Part shown: piece by piece, positions 61,909 through 64,000 of the stretch
Layout of the letters: every line of letters begins with the position of its first letter
How positions within the stretch are numbered: the stretch's first letter is position 1
Source of the DNA: Elysia crispata
Lineage: Eukaryota > Mollusca > Gastropoda > Plakobranchidae
NCBI GenBank assembly: GCA_033675545.1
Contig: JAWDGP010006506.1
Span: 440,141-504,140 of the forward strand
Direction: 5' to 3'
Length of the DNA stretch: 64,000 bases
Notes under the pieces: generated by a model
Databases searched by the model: none
What the model was told of the DNA's origin: nothing
The model's input: only the letters and a program-made list of their open reading frames with translations
Program-made: the position numbers and the translations under genes

Positions 61909-63000
61909 TCTTGTGAGTGTGGGTGTAATAGTAAAAATTTACCTCTAAATCTAGATCTAGCAGGTCTGATTAAAACGCCCGAATCAGTGACTATTGATCC
62001 ATTTTTGAAATTACTAGAGCTAGATCTAGCGATTTACAAAGTATATTCTGAATATTGTGATGTGAAGCAATATTTATTTAGCGAAGCCAGTCTAATCAAT
62101 GCCTAGCCTATTCGATGCATTAGTGGCACGATATCGTAGATCTACATCTAACCTGTGACAATTCAATTATTTAATTTTGAATGTATTGAAATTTTAAAGA
62201 TATTAGTAGTATAGTACACGTAGTAAAGTATAGTTAACTGAAGGGCAGACAAACTCTCAAGTTTTTTTTTTTTTAAACATTTAAAGCACGTAATATTTTA
62301 TCAATTGAATTGTTTATATAATTGGACTCCAAACCTATTTTTAACTTTTAAGGCATGAACAAGAAATATAAAGCTTCAACTGTAAGATACAGGAAAAGAA
62401 AATCTGTTCGCCACCTCGAAAAATTTTCGAAACATGAAAAAATCTGAACAAAATAAAACCAGCAAGCATCAACATACACACACACACACACACACAATGA
62501 TCTCGGCCTGGTTCCATGAAGCTCACCTAAAGATAGGTGCACCAAACTACAGGACCAGCCGGAGAGAGGGTTACACCCACAAATTAAGGAAAAACGGACA
62601 GATACACAAACAGGCCCTTCGAGATGTCCCTGGTATTTTCGTCCTTTTTTCGGAGCCGCCATAACCGTTTTAGTCATTGAGGGTGGAAACTTTACTTATC
62701 CTGTGTTATAAATAATAGTGTTCTAGTGGAACATTGTGTTGAAAAGTAAAACATTACTTTCAGAATAATTCTACATCTTTAAGAACTTAGCAAACATTTT
62801 TATAAAAGTATTACTCTTTGCAAGGTTAATCTACAATAGAAATAGGATCTAAGCTAGAAGTATACATACACATATTAATGAAAGGACAAAAAAAGTTGAA
62901 GTTTTTGCTCAGTCTGGACATAATTAACCTTTGGGAGCGTGTAAATGGCACCTGAAACATTTTTATTTATAGCAACTACGTCACCTCCTCTTAGCGTTAT
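61909..63000. other. no gene seen; (CA)n at 62475-62498
   Basis: AT-rich DNA with AGATCTAG words at about 61950 and 62024. The frame on the minus strand at 62348-62677 crosses the (CA)n repeat and has no recognisable domain. Confidence 0.4.
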
Positions 63001-63653
63001 ATTTATCGACCATGCGTAGCACAGGTTAATTTGTGATGCGTAGCTTCCGGCGCAGAAGCGGCGAATGTAAACAACTCAGAAATCAGAAGACGATTTCAAT
63101 CCTTGCTTTAGTAAAGAGAGTGGGCCGTTCTAATCTCTTTATATTTTATTTATTCACCCTGATATTTTCTTAAGTCCACATGGAATCAGCCAACAAAGGA
63201 GATTTTTATTATCCAATTAATCCATGCACAGATGTAGATTTCAATTATTGTCCCCGAGATATGGATTGATACAGTTCTACTTCTAGGATGTACACTGTAA
63301 ATCTAGTCTTGGTCAATGGTCTCAATATTTGGTCTATGGAGATCTAAATCTAGTTCTAGATAACATTACAGAAAGCCGTTAAATAAATTAAATCTATTTA
63401 ACCCGTAAAATCCACATTATGACTCAACAGAGCTTGATACTAGATCCAGATCCAGATCTATGTAAAATTATACAAATTTACAATTATTTTGATTAAAAAT
63501 TTGGGTAGAGCATCATTAATCAGACCTAGAAAGAGATCTTTATTTGATTAAGACTAGTAGAAAAACTTAGCTGGATCCAGCACCTGCGCTATATTCTTCT
63601 TGATCGAAAAATGAAGGAGGACAATACCCATGCTAAACAATGTGAGATTAACG
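63001..63653 (+). other. possible promoter and first exons of a gene running off the right end
   Basis: A relatively GC-rich patch (63000-63080) contains GTAGCTTCCGGCGC and is followed by small ATG-started frames at 63180 (29 codons) and 63611. The latter reads MKEDNTHAKQCEIN and stops at a GTGAGT splice donor (63654). No known protein is recognised, and the remaining 350 bp to the window end show nothing further. Confidence 0.2.
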
Positions 63654-64000
63654 GTGAGTTTGGATTCTGGCTATGATCTAGACTAATAGATTTTGCAGAT
63701 CAAATCTCGAAATTCAGACCTCACATTTTTGCCTTTATTTAACTCAAAAACATAACAACAATTGAATAAGAAGCTTAAATTGATTTTAAACAAATTTCAG
63801 GTCTGAATTTTTTTGTGCTTAAAATAGCATTAAAATTCTTTGTTCTTCTTATAAATATTTTGTTGAGAAATCACGAACAGTACGCTCAGATTAGATAATC
63901 TGAAACTCTGCAAAAGATGGGATGTTAACTACTCACTTGGCACTTTTCAAATAATGCCTGATTGATACTGAGTCATACTTTGACATTCAATTTATGCTAA

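Noticed and set aside
62348..62677. Minus-strand ORF starting MTKTVMAAPKKGRKYQG
   Set aside because: The ATGGCGGCTCC start looks attractive, but the frame crosses a (CA)n repeat, lacks a recognisable domain and has no clear splice donor.

Overview
The window looks like non-coding and transposon-rich DNA from an animal nuclear genome, most likely a mollusc and probably a gastropod. The base composition is AT-rich and the genes have introns. Long (CT)n, (TA)n and (ACT)n microsatellites are frequent, and a palindromic AGATCT/TAGATC motif is scattered throughout. The repertoire of mobile elements (Penelope-like, P, mariner, Merlin, DIRS, Gypsy, Helitron and non-LTR elements) is typical of marine invertebrates. 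The taxon is an inference; no sequence here fixes the species.

Layout. Positions 1-2.5 kb hold a decayed unrecognised gene fragment and a Gypsy gag-pol remnant. A small MITE lies at 4.47-4.71 kb, two diverged local duplications at 5.7-7.0 kb, and two spliced exons of an unrecognised gene at 7.7-8.5 kb. A non-LTR retrotransposon occupies 11.7-14.4 kb (minus strand), with a second endonuclease fragment at 15.4-15.6 kb. From 16.4 to 19.7 kb there is a 3.3-kb palindrome made of two 5'-truncated Penelope-like elements placed head to head; each outer end carries a type I hammerhead ribozyme motif. A collapsed Helitron (20.2-20.9 kb) and an apparently intact mariner (21.16-22.53 kb) follow. A multi-exon, tyrosine-recombinase-like pseudogene spans 23.0-28.7 kb with a MITE in its first intron. 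A dead DIRS-type retrotransposon lies at 33.0-35.1 kb (minus).

The stretch 35.3-43.4 kb has no recognisable gene but contains diverged repeats around a GTAACATYTGG motif. At 43.5-47.0 kb is a complete P-superfamily transposon: 61-bp inverted termini, an 8-bp target duplication, a THAP-domain gene and a degraded C-terminal part. A second mariner with its own TA duplication is nested inside it. At 49.86-52.16 kb is a 2.3-kb inverted-repeat element that codes for nothing recognisable but contains at least seven copies of GTAACATTCCTAAC. The only convincing host gene is a first exon at 54.9-55.05 kb (minus) resembling complex I subunit NDUFB4. After it come a Gypsy integrase remnant (56.0-57.1 kb, minus), a non-LTR fragment (57.7-58.0 kb), a cluster of three NRF-1-like palindromes (59.0 kb), a decayed Merlin/ISXO2 transposase (60.6-61.5 kb) and a fold-back repeat beside it.

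Most coding signal is therefore mobile-element debris of different ages. The most informative parts are the ribozyme-bearing Penelope palindrome, the nested P/mariner insertion with both target duplications preserved, and the motif-array inverted-repeat element. All calls rest on reading the sequence and remembered family motifs; no database search was run.
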